From Stentor roeselii (lineage: Eukaryota > Ciliophora > Heterotrichea > Heterotrichida > Stentoridae): a stretch of DNA of 64,000 nucleotides. The notes below the pieces were generated by a model, which saw nothing but the letters and a program-made list of their open reading frames with translations, made no database searches and was not told the DNA's origin. Within the stretch, counting starts at the first letter, position 1. Each line of letters opens with the position of its first letter. Positions 23,416 through 34,978 of this stretch are shown here, in pieces. The stretch is from contig RSEH01000185.1 in the NCBI GenBank assembly GCA_006503475.1, forward strand, positions 1-64,000. The letters run 5' to 3'. Position numbers and translations under genes: made by a program.

Positions 23416-26400
23416 TTATTCAACCCCTTGTATAGTTTGAACTTTTTGAAAAGTGTCAATTACATCAGGGGCCGTCTTATTTATGTACTTAATCTCTGTC
23501 TTTTTCATCATTCTTTTATTCAAGAATTCTTTGATTTTAAGAACAATTTTATGAATTAAAACAACCAAACCGCAAAAAAGATTTAGTGCCCATGTAGCAT
23601 AAACAAGATATATGCATAAGTTAGCTTTAAACTCTGAACTGTGCAAAGTATCACTAGCATACCCTACAATTAAAACAATGACATAAGCTGAAATAACAAG
23701 TTCATTGATTAAGTGATAAACATTATAGATCATTTGTTTATTAGGCCCTATTCTCCAAAAATATAACGATGTCTAAATAGTCAATACTAAAAGTGAGAAG
23801 AATAAAGAAAAACCCAGTTGCACTCCAGCATGGTTTATAAAACTGTAGCAAAAAACAAGTACTACCCTTCTCAAAATAAAAATAATATAAAAAATCCAGT
23901 CTTTTACTCCTCTTTCTTTAAACTCATCAAAAAAAGTCCCAAACTTATCCATAAATTTTTGAATTTCTTCACTTTCAGTTAATCTTCTTCTAACTTTTAT
24001 CAAATAAATCATGATAAAAATTCCAGCTACTTCAAAGCCCTGTATAAAAAATACCATAAAAACAAAACTGAAAAAATAATCAACTATTTGAATAGCATTT
24101 TTCCTATTGTTATATTTAAAGGAATAAACTAGTGCTGTGCAGATTTCATAAAAGGTTTGGATCCAGAATCTAAGAAAAGCAGAAAATTTGAAGCTTTTAA
24201 CAACTGATTCAAGTTTTTTATTACAACAAGTGATTTTAGAAAAAATCCAAATAATAAAACCACTGAAAAGAATACCAAAAAGACTCTCTATATGAGGACC
24301 AACGTTAAGAAGCAGCAAATTCGTCAAATATCCAAATTTTTTCAATAACTCAGAAAGTTTAAAGCCTTTTCTGTAATCTAAGAGTAAGTAAAAAATGTTT
24401 GGAACCTTTGCCTGGACTCTCATTCCTTCTAAGAAATCGCTCAAATCAGGGTGTAGTTGATAATCGAACAGAAATACTGAGTATAAGATTTCAGCTGTGT
24501 TCAAAAAATCAAATAAAGAAGAAGGATCTTGAATTGCAACAGCAACCAGAAGCCCAAGAGATATCCCAGTGGTCATCCCAATATTTCCAATGGACTTCAA
24601 AGCGTTTTTCTTGTTCTCTAGGTCTCTTTCCGCTTTCATTTCTTCAGTAAAATGCAGATTTCCTTTTAAAAATGCAGTTTCAAGTAAAGAATTCTTTTCA
24701 GAAACCAGCTCTTCAACAAAGAAAATAATTAAAATCGAATCACTTTCAATATCATCATCACTGATTCCAATATGAAATATTTCCATATTTTTAGTAGTTA
24801 TTGAAAAATCAGCATCTTTTTCATCAATCTGAACGACGATCATTTTATTTTGAAGACTTTTTTTTAGAGATTCTGAAAACATTAATGTCAAAGAGTTGGT
24901 TTCAGAAATTTCAAGTTTCGCTGTAAAATAATTCCGAATACACCTGCCTTTAAAAGAATATCCTTCTTCACATTCACATCTATTTTCAACTATCTTAGCA
25001 TTTTCTTCACATTTTTTACATATTGAAGCTGAATCGCAAGTTAAACAAAGCAAAGGACAATCTTTACAAATCTTTTCCTTTATGTCGAAAAACTCCTGGT
25101 CTTTGCATTTTTCACAGGATTTTTTAAGTTCATATCCTGAAAAGCATTCATAGCAACTTCCTTTCTTGAAATTTGAACAAAATGCACAAAAAGAATCTGC
25201 ACAAGTTAAACAAGTGTCGAAGTTTAAACAAGATTCAAGGCAGAGATTCGGGCAATTTTCACAGGAATTCTTTTTTTCATCGTAAAATTCATAAATTTCA
25301 CATAAAGACAAACAAGTCCCACCAATTAAACAGACCTGACAATTTAAACAAGCAGAAATAGTCACCAATGTTTCTACATCTTTATATGCAGCATAAACTT
25401 CAATGATATAAATGAAGCCTTTAAATGAATCTTCAAATAAAAGGTCTGATCCAATCATTATAAAAGAAGAGTCTGAATCAATGAAAGGAGCCTGAGATAT
25501 TAAGTAGCTATCTGCTTGGTAATTAATCAATGAACTAATCACTGCATTTGAGGAATGATTAACACATATAAAGATATGATTCCATTTATCAGGCAATAGT
25601 TTTCGAGAAGTTCTTATCAACTGCTCTGAGTTTTTTATTAAAATCTCAATTTTCAATGATAGTTCTTCAAAAAACAACTTGAAATACTTTAAAACTTTTC
25701 CTCCATCATACTTGGAAACCAACACTCCTGATGAAATTTTCGGTCTAACCCATAAACTCAACGAAAATTCATTATTAAAAAATTTGCAATCTTCTGAAAT
25801 TTCCAAAGCAGAAGATCCAGGAAAGTAAATCCCTCTTCCTGCAGCAACTTTAGGTGTAAACTCAGTTAACCTTCTTCTCATTCCCTTGCTAACTCTAGCA
25901 GTAACATTATTATATTCATCGAAATAAGCATCTCCAATGCCTTCAAACAAAAATTTAACTGTAGGAACTTCGAGTTGCTTATAACTACAGATTCCATCAA
26001 AATTCTTAAAGCCGATTGCACAAGTCTCAGCGCAAGTGTTCTTAACCATCAGACCTGCACATGTAAGACAATCAAAAAACTCAGGTCCAGAGCATGTCAA
26101 GCAACTAGAATGACAATTTAAACAAAATGGTCCAAAACTTCCTTCTTTACAAAGTAAACAATTTAAAGAAGAACATTCCAAGCAATTTTCTCGACATTTT
26201 TCACAAATTTTCAAGAATTCATCGAAAAAGTAACCTTTTTTACAGATGCATCCTGAAATATCATCAGGCTTTGCATTTCTATCTAAACAAGTAAGACAAT
26301 TGGCTGGATTTTCGCATGTTTTGCAGTCTTTATGACAAGAAATGCAGGATTTAGCAGTGGTCAGAGGGTCTTGACTGAAGAAGCCTTCGATACATTCGCA

Positions 26401-27969
26401 TCCTTTTGTTGATGAAGGCAAAGCGTTTAAGGCTAAGCAGGTCGTGCAGGTATCTTTTGATTTACAACTTTTACATTCAGCGTCGCAAGGAAGACATGAG
26501 TTAGAGTTGCTTAAAATTCCATTACTGTAGAAACCATTTTCACATAAACAACCTGAACTAGGACTAGGGGAAGAATTTGAAGACTTGCAAGAAATGCAAA
26601 GATTTGCATCTTTGCATGTTAAGCATTCCGGCTTGCATGGCTTGCATGAGGTGCTGGAATTTAAGGGAGATGTGCCGAAGTACCCGGAATCACATAAACA
26701 TCCAGTTGTGGAATCGGGAGTTGCGTGGTCACTTTTACATGCTGTGCATTTTTTTTCGTCTTCGCAAGTGAGACATTCTGGATTGCACTCTCTGCATGAT
26801 GATGGATTTGTTAAGGGCTTTGTTCCAAAGAAACCCTGCTTGCACTTGCATCCTAAGTTACTATCTGGAATAGCATTTATATCTACACATGATAAACAAG
26901 TCGAATTATCACGGCACGTAAGACAAGAACTTTCACAACAAACATCAAAAACGAAGTTGAATCCCAAAGGACAAACACAAGAAGAATTCGAAACAACTGT
27001 AATATTCTCAGGACACCAGCAATAATTATTCACTCCACTCTGATAACAAGAGTTTGTCGAGCATTCACATAACAAAGTTCCACTATTAGAGCATCCATAG
27101 TTAATATCAATGCATGGATTTCCTTGAGAGTCATTATTTTTCAAAGTTTGTACTGAAATACATCCAGTTCCCAGATAAGGATCGACAACATAATAATTAC
27201 AATAATTGCATGAACTAGTCAAACACATCAAATTTTCTGAAGTTCTGAAAGAGATGAAATTTTCCTGTTCTTTCTCATTATCCAAAATCGCAAAATACCA
27301 AACAAAAGACTCTATTGAGTTCAAGAAACTATTCCCTGATCCCAGGTACATTTGAAAAGAATCACTTTCTAAGTAGTTGTCAGGGAAACTATGCAGGATT
27401 ACTTGAACCAAGTTCTGAAAGACTTGAAGTGAGTTGTTTGAAACACTCATCGTGATCATGACCCATTCCGCTATTTACCTCTTACTCAGTAAAAAACTAT
27501 CAGGGCCTCCATAAAGGACCCCTGAAGAATTTCCTAATCCAATTCCATTAAAAGTCAATTGATTCAGAAATTGTGTCCTCCTTCTAAACCCCCCTTCACC
27601 AATAACTGAAGTAACGCCAGTTCTTCCAATAGTTAATGACTGATTCGCTGAGTTTGATCTGGTAAAGAACTGTCCTTCACTATCTAAAGCCATCACCCAA
27701 CAAACTATTGTAAAAGGTGGTTTTAGATAAAAATCTGAACTTGAAATTGTGTTCTTAGGCATCATTATTGATTGAAGACTACCATTAAAATAAGCTCCTC
27801 GATCAGTGGCTGTGGTATCTTGATCTGAGTCCAAATGAGAAATTCCGTTCACTGCGTGAAGACCATTGTTTGAAAAATCTCTGAAAATTTGTCCGTAGTT
27901 GTAACCTAAACGATATTCAAGTAACTTTTCTCCTTGGGTAGTCAGAATGAAACAAAATAAAAGAAACAT
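23416..27969 (-). CDS. Family member C: two-LamG / Cys-repeat / polytopic membrane protein, four exons
   Basis: About 1502 aa after removal of three 15-nt introns (27471-27485, 24040-24054, 23773-23787). I start at the ATG at 27969, 34 codons inside the longest frame, because it gives a signal peptide (MFLLFCFILTTQG) aligning with those of D and E. LamG-like 1 follows directly (E-Y-R-L-G-Y-N-Y-G, like D and E). A Cys region contains about five near-identical 48-residue repeats ending in C-x-C-x-x-G-F/Y-F, then a second LamG-like domain, more Cys repeats, a beta-rich domain and the polytopic core. Intron 0 in the first LamG domain is seen only here. Likely surface receptor or channel-like; function unknown. 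Confidence 0.88.
23773..23787 (-). other. 15-nt intron 2 of gene C
   Basis: GTATTGACTATTTAG, phase 0, ending in an in-frame TAG. Splicing joins FSLLVL to TSLYFWR and continues into the last exon. Confidence 0.92.
24040..24054 (-). other. Predicted 15-nt intron 1 of gene C (no in-frame stop)
   Basis: GTATTTTTTATACAG, phase 0, at the intron 1 site shared by all five family members (.. VFM / GFEV ..). It is open in frame and hidden in a naive translation. Confidence 0.85.
27471..27485 (-). other. 15-nt intron 0 of gene C
   Basis: GTAAGAGGTAAATAG, phase 1 (CTGA / CGGAA), contains an in-frame TAA. Splicing gives ..SFLLTEWVMITM.., a normal LamG strand. No equivalent was seen in D or E. Confidence 0.9.
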
Positions 27970-28202
27970 TTTTATAAGTCCTTGGAAAAGCCTTGAGTGG
28001 TGAATAAATGGATTCCATTTAAGAATCAATTTATTTAAGGTTATTTGTTTGAATTGGCAAAAGTTTATCATAGAAAATCAAGATTAAACTAAAATTAACT
28101 ACAATAAATATTGAAAGTAGATTAGTTTGGTTTATACATCCACACTTTTAATGATAAAAATTGTACAAAACACTAAAGCCATAATAAGCACTCATCCTAT
28201 CT
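27970..28202. other. Upstream region of gene C
   Basis: AT-rich. The part next to the ATG (about 27970-28130) is duplicated at 33125-33290. TTATAAAA sits immediately before the ATG at 27969. Confidence 0.6.
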
Positions 28203-29111
28203 TATAAAACTAAATAATTTTATCATTAGGGTACGATTGATAAACTTTCTGATTATACCTCAAGCAAGTTCCTCAACATGCACTAAAATTCTCAATCCAA
28301 GAAGTATTTCCCTAATTTCATTGATTTCAATTCAAACTCATCAGTAATTCCATCATCCAATTCCAAAGACTCATTAAGTTCCTGATAACTCTTCCTCGAT
28401 GCATTAGTAGAGATTCCTAAAATCCTATTAACCCAGGCCATATCTTTACATTCCCTCAAGACTCCTTTAATATGATCAAAGTGTGCGTAATTATCTTAAT
28501 AGTAAAGAGGCCTCCATAAGTCAATCATCAACACCAATCACAAACTCTTGCATTGAAATTCCACATCAAAGTTTTGCATCAGTTTCAACAGTGAAAGAAA
28601 TGGCGACATTGATATTACTCGCCTTAGCAGCCCTAATTACGCCAACAGCTTCTTCTGGGCAGTTGATCGTGCAGGCGATTACCAGATCCATCCCAGCTTC
28701 TGCAAAAGCCGAGACTTGGACACTGTGAAAGGCTTGAGCCTTCTGGATAGTCATTTTTTTTGAAGTGATGTAAGCGCCTCCTTTAGGTCCGATGACTCCG
28801 CAAAGGATCAGCTTTGTTGAGTCTGTTTTCAGTTCACTTCTGAGGACTTTCGGATCGTCGGAGATTGAATGTTGATTTCGATGATTTGAGAACTTGAATA
28901 GCCAAGCTCGACTGCTTATTTCTGATTCAATTTTAATTTAGGGTTTAGAGGATTTTGTTCGGCTTATGCCTTTTGGTGAAATTGATGTGGTTTAATAGTG
29001 ACTTGGTTAGAAGTTCATGTCCTTTTTCATTATTTCATAGAGAAAATGAGGCAAGAACGGCATTGAATTTTATCAAAGATTATTTTGTTAGTCTAATCGT
29101 GAACCAGACAT
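28203..29111 (-). pseudogene. Broken homocysteine S-methyltransferase gene, left copy
   Basis: Collinear with the better copy at 33356-34310. The central part is well kept (28566-28754 reads HSVQVSAFAEAG, then PEEAVGVIRAAKASN and SFTVETDAKL). The gene is dead: the N-terminal third is heavily diverged with stops, the zinc-ligand context NCAH has become I-T-H, and the C-terminal GGCCGTD motif is lost. The DHIKGVLREC junction is in frame here, unlike in the right copy. The family transfers a methyl group from S-methylmethionine or S-adenosylmethionine to homocysteine using a zinc bound by three Cys. The segment lies just upstream of gene C and was duplicated together with its 5' end. Confidence 0.85.
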
Positions 29112-31676
29112 ATAATTGGAGTATTATTTATATTTTTATGAAGAATACCTGGAATTGTAATATTTTGAATTAGTTTAAGTTTAATAATGATTGTAAAATC
29201 TTATTCGCATTTATTAGTTAGATTGCTAATCATGACTTTTCATTTAAGTTTGGTAATTAAATTCTTTAATATCTTTCATCAAATAATCCTCATGTAAATT
29301 TTCTCATAATCTTGCTTTAAGGATATTAGATATAATGAAAAGATTCTATTTTCGAAGTATAAGAACATAAAACTAGATGATTAATATCATTAAGTTAAGT
29401 GATATATAGCCATTTATTAATAAACAATATATCTCTAAATAAATAAACCTGAAAAATTTATTATCTGGGTTAATTAATCAGAAATCCTTTAATCATGCCA
29501 GCATCAAAGAATTTCATTTAGAAAATTTTATAACATTTATGATGCAAATGGAACTGAGGCTAACAAGAAATTCATTCTTCAAAAATGATAATAATATAAG
29601 GATACACAAGGCTAAATATTAGATTCACGAAAAATGTTTTCTTTTTACTTTGAATTCATATAATATAGTTCGATATATTTTAAAAAATAATTTCAATATA
29701 GCTAATAGACAATTTTAAATCACTTTGGAAAATAAAAGGTCTAAGAAAAAACATAATATATGACTTAACTCTCAAATATATATTGCAGGTTATCCCAATA
29801 ATATCATATCAATTATTATAAATATATAATAAATCGACATAGCCTCAATAATATCTAAGAATGGAAGATCACTCTTCTATATAATTAAATATACTTTGAA
29901 ATTTTACAATTTTTTGGAAAAAAATCATATAATTTATGATTAACTACTTCCTCTAAATTACGAATTCATCAATATTTCTTAGTTTCAAATCATAAGGAAT
30001 CCTAAACTCTTCCTAAATTTAGAGTTTTATACCTTATCAAATAATAAGTATCAAGTACTTCATCTTTAGCCACATGAATATTTTCCCCACCCTCTACATC
30101 TTTCTGAGTCTCATCCAATCTTCCCTGAATCACAGATATCTTAGAACGATTTCTTTGAACATTCAATCATTCCTCAATCACTTAATCACTGTATTCCTCT
30201 ACTTCATTCTCACTCTCCAAAAAGTTTAAATTTTGAATGCTCTTGAAATCCTAAAAATTTGTATTTTTTATTCTTTAATTCATTTATCTCTTCTTCAATT
30301 TCTCGAAAATGGTACAATTAAAGAAAGTCTTATCTCAAAATTTCTATTAATAGGAACAGTTTCATGGCTTTCCGATTTTTTTCCTCAATAAAATTTTTTA
30401 TCTTTATTGAGATTTATTTAAATTTTTAATATTTGACAATCTTTCGGCATTTAGTTTTAAAAAAAGCCTCAATATTTTTTAAATGAATGATTTTTATAAG
30501 TTGATATAAGAAACTCTTCAACTTTGGCCTATCTTTTGGAATTGTTTGTTCGAGACTTCTGATTTGATGAGACCTGCAAAGTAAGATTTATATGAGAATC
30601 AGATCTAAGTTATTTTGGCTACATAAAAACAAGATGTTCACAGAGTTTTACAGCCTGAAAGAAGCAAGAGTATTTCATGATTAATTCAATATTTATTATA
30701 TATTGATATGCTTTAGCTCTATATAACTAGGATTTAATTGTGAAAAATTTTGAAAAATCGAAGAATGAATTAAAAGTTAGATATTTATAAAGGGAAAACA
30801 TTTTATCAATATTAACTGCTCTGATATAAAATATGCATAGTTCATAATTATATAAATTGGAAAAATAGCAGATATTTTAGTTTGCTATTTTTGGTTGTCG
30901 AAAACTTTATAGAGTATTTAAAGATTGCTGAAAACTAGAAATCCATTAATCATTTAATAAGAAAAGTTGATTTATTTCATTACTAAATTTTTTTTTAATT
31001 ATCTATTTTCTACAAACTAAAATAATCCTATTTCTATTTAGTTTTCGTTAATTTAATAGCAGATAACTATTTCTCTCATTATATAGTGATAATTCTATTA
31101 TAAATATAAGAGAATATCAAGGTTTTTTTTTCTTTGAGGCCAATTATAATAATATAATCCCTAATCAAATCATTAATAGTACATAAAAAATTGAGCTTTA
31201 ACTAAAATAAGTAAATTAGTGAAATATTGACCCTGAATCAAGATCATTTACTTCAATCATATAACAATTAAATAACTTTCTAAACTTTAAGAACCAAGCA
31301 AAATATTATATATTGATATTGTTTCTGTAATAAAATACAAGCTGATGACATAAATAGATATCTAAAATAAAAAGTGGCCTTGAATTAACTTTTGATTTTC
31401 TGCGCCTGCTCTAAATCTGATAAGAGATTTTACAAGACTTATATATTGGAATCGATTCACGAATTCCTAACACCAAGCATAAATATTTGATTTCTGATTT
31501 CAAAGCTATGGTCCATTTTCCCAAAGTCAGGCCAACAAATTTACCTCAAAAACTTTGAAAACCATAAAACCAAGACCTAACCCCGTTCAAAAAAACTCTT
31601 TCCCTAAATTTCTTCAATTTCCCCAAACTGTTCAGCCTATTTAATACCAAAGAATAAATGGAGCTACAATAAAAAT
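29112..31676. other. Long AT-rich region, one decayed coding patch
   Basis: About 2.5 kb with no intact gene. Around 30030-30240 on the - strand a former coding patch can be read (SKISVIQGRLDETQKD, then HVAKDEVLDTYYLIR) but it is closed by stops upstream. The rest is very AT-rich with short TA runs. I recognise no repeat family or RNA. Confidence 0.5.
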
Positions 31677-32480
31677 ATGGTCTACAAACAACAGTCGACA
31701 AATGACCCGGACCGTTCCCGTCCTCATTCAAGTCCAAAAGTCGAAGCCTCTGATCTTTTAATTCTTCAAGACAAGGCAACTCAATGCGACCTAAATCTCA
31801 GAAGTTTCTCAGACGAAGAACTGAGAAAACTTGGACTTATGCGAATACCGAAGATCCAAAACAAGCCAAATATTTACCACTCTTCAAAAACAAGCAAAAA
31901 ATCAGAAACCCGCTTCGAAGAGACTGAAAATTCTCAGTCTTCTGAAGAGTCAAACAAGACCAACCAAAGTTGTTCAGAGCAAATTTGCATTCTCATGAAA
32001 TTTTTGAATGACCAGGAATCAAAAAAGCGGAAAGTCAAGAAACAAAACTTTAGCAAGTTAAACTTAAAGCCTAAGAAACCTGACTATCGACTTAAAATTG
32101 TAAGGCTTGTCAACTCGAAGATCAAAAAAATGATGGAAATTAGAAAAAGAGATTCGATTGGAAAGGATGGAGATTTAATTCAGAGGATTGTTTCGGAAAA
32201 TGTCGAGGAACTTTATGATCTTGAATTGAAGAAGTCTGGGTATTTGAATAATGAAGATGTTAAAGGATTTACTAAGTCTTCTGCTTGGATGGCTTGCTTC
32301 AATTCTGCTGTTGATTTACTTTTTGAGGGAAGGTCTGCATGTGAATTATGCTCAGCACTAAAAATTTTGTGTTGTGAATCTGATAAACATACCAGTGCCT
32401 GCGATGAAATGTGGAAAGACTTGCATACTTGGACCAAATTTGAATTATTTGGAAGTTTCAACAATTTTAATTTAGTTTAG
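31677..32480 (+). CDS. Hypothetical basic protein (267 aa)
   Basis: An intact ORF starting after CAATAAAAAT. The N-terminal half is Ser/Lys/Glu-rich and probably disordered, with the motif ATQCDLNLRSFSDEELRKLGL near residue 34. Residues about 120-155 are very basic (KKRKVKKQ, LKPKKPDYR) and could be a nuclear localisation signal. The C-terminal part is helical with several Cys (CELCSALKILCC). There is no TM segment or signal peptide. I do not recognise the family. It lies in the 3.7-kb stretch between the two halves of a segmental duplication, so it may have been framed by that event. Confidence 0.7.
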   Translation: MVYKQQSTNDPDRSRPHSSPKVEASDLLILQDKATQCDLNLRSFSDEELRKLGLMRIPKIQNKPNIYHSSKTSKKSETRFEETENSQSSEESNKTNQSCSEQICILMKFLNDQESKKRKVKKQNFSKLNLKPKKPDYRLKIVRLVNSKIKKMMEIRKRDSIGKDGDLIQRIVSENVEELYDLELKKSGYLNNEDVKGFTKSSAWMACFNSAVDLLFEGRSACELCSALKILCCESDKHTSACDEMWKDLHTWTKFELFGSFNNFNLV

Positions 32481-32770
32481 AACAGAAAGAATAAATAATT
32501 CATGATTCGAATAAATTAAACCTTTGAATTAACTGATCAGCTTTCATTCTTTGTGATGCTAAATAGTAAAAATAGATAACTTTATAAGAAATCAAAATCA
32601 ATCAAAGAAAGGTATAAATATTTTTGGATTAATACTAGTAAGAAAATTGATTGATTATGAGAAGATAAATATTTGTAGACTTTTAATTACTTTTCAGTTA
32701 TATCGACTCTTTTAAAATCCTCCATTTAAATAAATTACTACAGATATATTAATAGTTTATCATTAACTTA
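32481..32770. other. Intergenic
   Basis: AT-rich, nothing recognised; ends where similarity to the 5' exon of gene C begins. Confidence 0.5.
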
Positions 32771-33290
32771 ACTATCACCCATTCTTTCGATATTTAATGA
32801 GTGATTCGCTGAATTTGATCTGATAAAGAACTGTCCTTCGCTATCTTAAGCCATCATCCAACAAAGTATTATAAAAAGTGATTTCAAATTAAACTCTTAA
32901 TTTAAAATACTGTTCTTAGGCATCATTATTGATTGAAGATTCCCTTAAAATAAATTCCTGGATCAGTGGCTGTAGTATCTTGATATGAGTCCATATAAGA
33001 AATTTAATTCACTGCGTGAAGACCTTTCTTTGAAAAATTTCTTAAATTTATCGATAGTTGTAAACTAATCAGTTTTCAAGTTACTTTTTTCCTTGGGCCA
33101 CCAGGATGAAACAAATAAGGATTTTTATAAGTCCTTGGATACGCCTTTAGTGGTTAATAAATGGATTTCATTTTCCAATCAATTTATTTAAAGTTATTTG
33201 TTTGGATTGTCAAAAGTTTACCATAGAAAATCAAGATTAACTATAATAAAAGACAATTATATTGAAAATAGATTAACTTCTTAAAGACAC
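32771..33290 (-). pseudogene. Broken copy of the 5' exon and leader of a gene C-like member
   Basis: The DNA matches 27620-28130 almost throughout, including the signal-peptide region, the upstream leader (CAATTTATTTAAGG-type sequence) and the start of the LamG domain. It breaks off near 32771, so the rest of the gene is absent. Many substitutions and small indels close the frame. It is the LamG half of a duplicated segment whose other half is the methyltransferase copy at 33356-34310. Confidence 0.85.
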
Positions 33291-33355
33291 TAATTAATTA
33301 TGATAAAATCCAAAATTATACAGACCCAAAGCCAAAAAGTATAACTCAAACTATC

Positions 33356-34310
33356 CTATAAACTAATTCTATCACTAAAGCACGATCGACAAACACTTTC
33401 AATATGTCTCAAGTCAGTCCCACAACATCCTCCAAAAATTCTCAATCCAGGAAGTATTTCCCTAATTTCATTGATTTCAATTCCAAACTCATCAGGATTC
33501 CCATCATCCAATTCCAAAGACTCATTAAGTTCCTGATGACTTTTCCTCGATGCATTAGGAGAGATTCCTAAAATCCTATTAACCCACTCCATATCTTTAC
33601 ATTCCCTCAAGACTCCTTAATATGATCAAAGTGTGCACAATTGACTTGATAATACAAAGGTCCTCCATGAGTTAATTCATCAACAGTCCTCACAAACTCT
33701 TCCATAGAAATTCCACATCCAAGTTTTGCATCAGTTTCAACAGTGAAAGAAATGGCGACATTGATATTACTCGCCTTAGCAGCCCTAATTACGCCAACAG
33801 CTTCTTCTGGGTAGTTCATAGTGCAGGCGATTACCAGATCAACCCCAGCTTCTGCGAAGGCCGAGACTTGGACACTGTGAAAGACTTGAGCCTCGTGAGC
33901 AGTCATTTTGTCTGAAGGGACGTAAGCGTCTCCTTTAGGTCCGATGACTCCGCAAAGGATCAGCTTTGTTGAGTCTGTTTCATGTTCACTTCTGAGGACT
34001 TTTAAATCCTCGGAGATTGAATGTTGATTTCGAAGATTTGAGAACTTGAATAGCCAAGCTCGGCTCCCCATTTAGGATTCGCTCTCCAGGTTAGGGTTTC
34101 AAGCATGTAGTTTAGGTTATATTTTTTGGCGAGATTGATGTGGTTTAATAGGAGTTTGAGTAGAAGGTCATGTCCTTTTTCATCGTTCCATAGAGGGAAG
34201 GAGGCAAAAAGAGGTAGTGATAGTTTTTCGTGGAAGATTAGTGATGTTTCGATACCTGAAGCTCTTATGGCGTATGAGGTTTTTAGAGTTTCTAATCGTG
34301 AACTAGACAT
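33356..34310 (-). pseudogene. Homocysteine S-methyltransferase, right copy, two frame breaks
   Basis: Three overlapping frames together cover the whole family (about 310 aa): 34310-34002 (PLFASFPLWNDEKG; LETLTWRANPKWG), 34071-33607 (LILCGVIGPKGDAYVPSDKM; NCAHFDHI) and 33610-33356 (NASRKSHQELNES; GGCCGTDLRHIES). The three zinc Cys (NC-A-H and GGCC) are present. The last junction is explained by one missing base in an A run near 33617, since the left copy has AAA and stays in frame. The first junction (34002-34071) is shared by both copies. It is either a recently dead gene, or one damage is an assembly error. It resembles the S-methylmethionine-type (COG2040) enzymes. Confidence 0.8.
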
Positions 34311-34978
34311 ACTTGGAATACTTTTATATGAATATCTGGAATTTTGATATTTTTGAAGTAGTATAAGTTTATTAAGGGTAAATCAATTGCGATTGAAAGC
34401 TAATCATGTCTCTGGATTAACGTTAAGTAAATTAAAATCTTGAATACCTTTCATTACATATTCATCTTGTAATTTTTCTCATAATCTTGGTTTAAGAATA
34501 TTAGATATCATGAAAAGATTCTAATCAATGATCTAAACCAGGAAAAAAAACAATTGAAAGTGGATCTCATTTACATAATAATAAATGTAGTGCTACTATT
34601 GTGTCTTGAGTTTCTAGTATTCTTTCATAGATTATATATTTTCATTTGTAAAAAACTTGGAACAGAAACCTTACAATTTTTAAAGCATCTCTCAGGATAA
34701 CTTGCACTTTTAGATAATTGGCAAGACTTTTTATATAAACGAACAAATAGGTTAAAAATAATCATAATTATTTAATTTAACATAGTCGAGAATAGAGCAG
34801 ATGGTTCCTTGTCCAGCACCTGGTTGGCCTAAGTATAATATATCAAGTCCTTATTGTCTAAAAAAAAAACTTAAGAGTTCTTCTACAAATCGCAGATATA
34901 AATTTAAGGTTTTTGAGACATCTTAAGTAATTTATTAAATCACTATCAATTAAATTCTAATCTTTAATACTACCTAAC
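34311..34978. other. Intergenic with a possible adenylate-kinase P-loop remnant
   Basis: On the - strand near 34785-34845 a short stretch reads ILYLGQPGAGQGTICSILDY, close to the adenylate kinase P-loop (G-x-P-G-A-G-K-G-T) with Gln in place of the catalytic Lys. Stops lie on both sides, so this is a scrap at most. The rest is AT-rich. Confidence 0.4.

Noticed and set aside
26585-27025. 146-codon + strand frame over gene C
   Set aside because: Antisense shadow of the Cys repeats, His/Val/Leu-rich as expected from the complement of Cys-repeat codons.
27970-28071. Upstream start of gene C at 28071
   Set aside because: The first 34 codons have no counterpart in D or E and would hide the signal peptide; the upstream stretch is also present in the fossil copy as leader DNA.
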